From assembly GCA_014529385.2 (NCBI GenBank), contig CM043968.1, positions 23,466,513 to 23,530,512 of the forward strand: DNA of 64,000 nt, given 5' to 3'. Under the pieces are notes generated by a model that saw only the letters and a list, made by a program, of their open reading frames with translations, had not been told where the DNA came from and did no database searches. The translations under genes and the position numbers were made by a program. This stretch comes from Adiantum capillus-veneris. Lineage: Eukaryota; Streptophyta; Polypodiopsida; Polypodiales; Pteridaceae. Positions 63,924 through 64,000 of the stretch are shown one piece after another (positions within the stretch are counted from its first letter, which is position 1; each line of letters starts with the position of its first letter).

Positions 63924-63951
63924 GGGGGGGGGGGGGGGGGGGGGGGGGGGG
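63924..63951. repeat. Poly-G run of 28
   Basis: 28 consecutive G at the outer edge of the right arm. The 49 bases that follow contain a further AATAGGGG and no gene. The length could be affected by sequencing error. Confidence 0.9.
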
Positions 63952-64000
63952 TTGGAAAGTGTGCATAAGTGTATACAATAGGGGTAGTCCCTCAAAAGGT

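Overview
The window is nuclear DNA from a land plant with a large, transposon-rich genome. The evidence is plant-type LTR retrotransposons primed by initiator-Met tRNA, a CACTA transposon of the TNP2 class, plant LINEs, very long GA/TC microsatellites, many copies of the plant telo-box AAACCCTAA, and one spliced gene with plant-type protein sequence. Fern or gymnosperm is my inference from intron size and transposon load. The sequence alone does not name the species.

One host gene can be reconstructed exactly: isopentenyl-diphosphate delta-isomerase (IDI), on the minus strand. Six exons (52742-52803, 52361-52416, 4876-4967, 4688-4790, 4464-4601, 3960-4213) join in frame through GT-AG introns. 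They give 234 codons plus stop, the length of a cytosolic-type plant IDI, with all catalytic and metal-binding residues present. Intron 2 is 47,393 bp and fills most of the window.

That intron holds, from low to high coordinate: LINE-1 (minus), interrupted by a non-autonomous LTR element N1 (7967-11066); LINE-2 (minus, 11571-16370, with ORF1 and ORF2); LINE-3 (plus), interrupted by LTR element A (17490-21986); LTR element G, interrupted by gypsy element F (23609-28351); a gypsy remnant H; and a Ty3/gypsy chromovirus C (30894-51400), into which E (31126-34360), B (35472-41308) and D (41610-48466) have inserted. For N1, A, E, B and D the 5-bp target duplications can be read exactly (TTGTG, CGTGA, AAAAC, TTTTA, CAAAT), so the order of insertion is clear. 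D and C carry gag, protease, RT, RNase H, integrase and chromodomain in various states of decay. E, F and H are deletion derivatives that keep gag. A and B lack RT and integrase but share a conserved reading frame I cannot assign.

Upstream of IDI (53200-56428) is a CACTA element with intact termini and a GTG target duplication, ending about 400 bp before the IDI start codon. From 56.4 to 64 kb I find no gene. The notable structure there is a giant imperfect inverted repeat (about 60.36-63.92 kb) with arms of about 1.7 kb around a tandemly duplicated 66-bp unit. It is full of dinucleotide repeats and ends at a run of 28 G. Downstream of IDI (1-3.9 kb) there is a LINE 3' end and a direct duplication of the IDI 3' flank.
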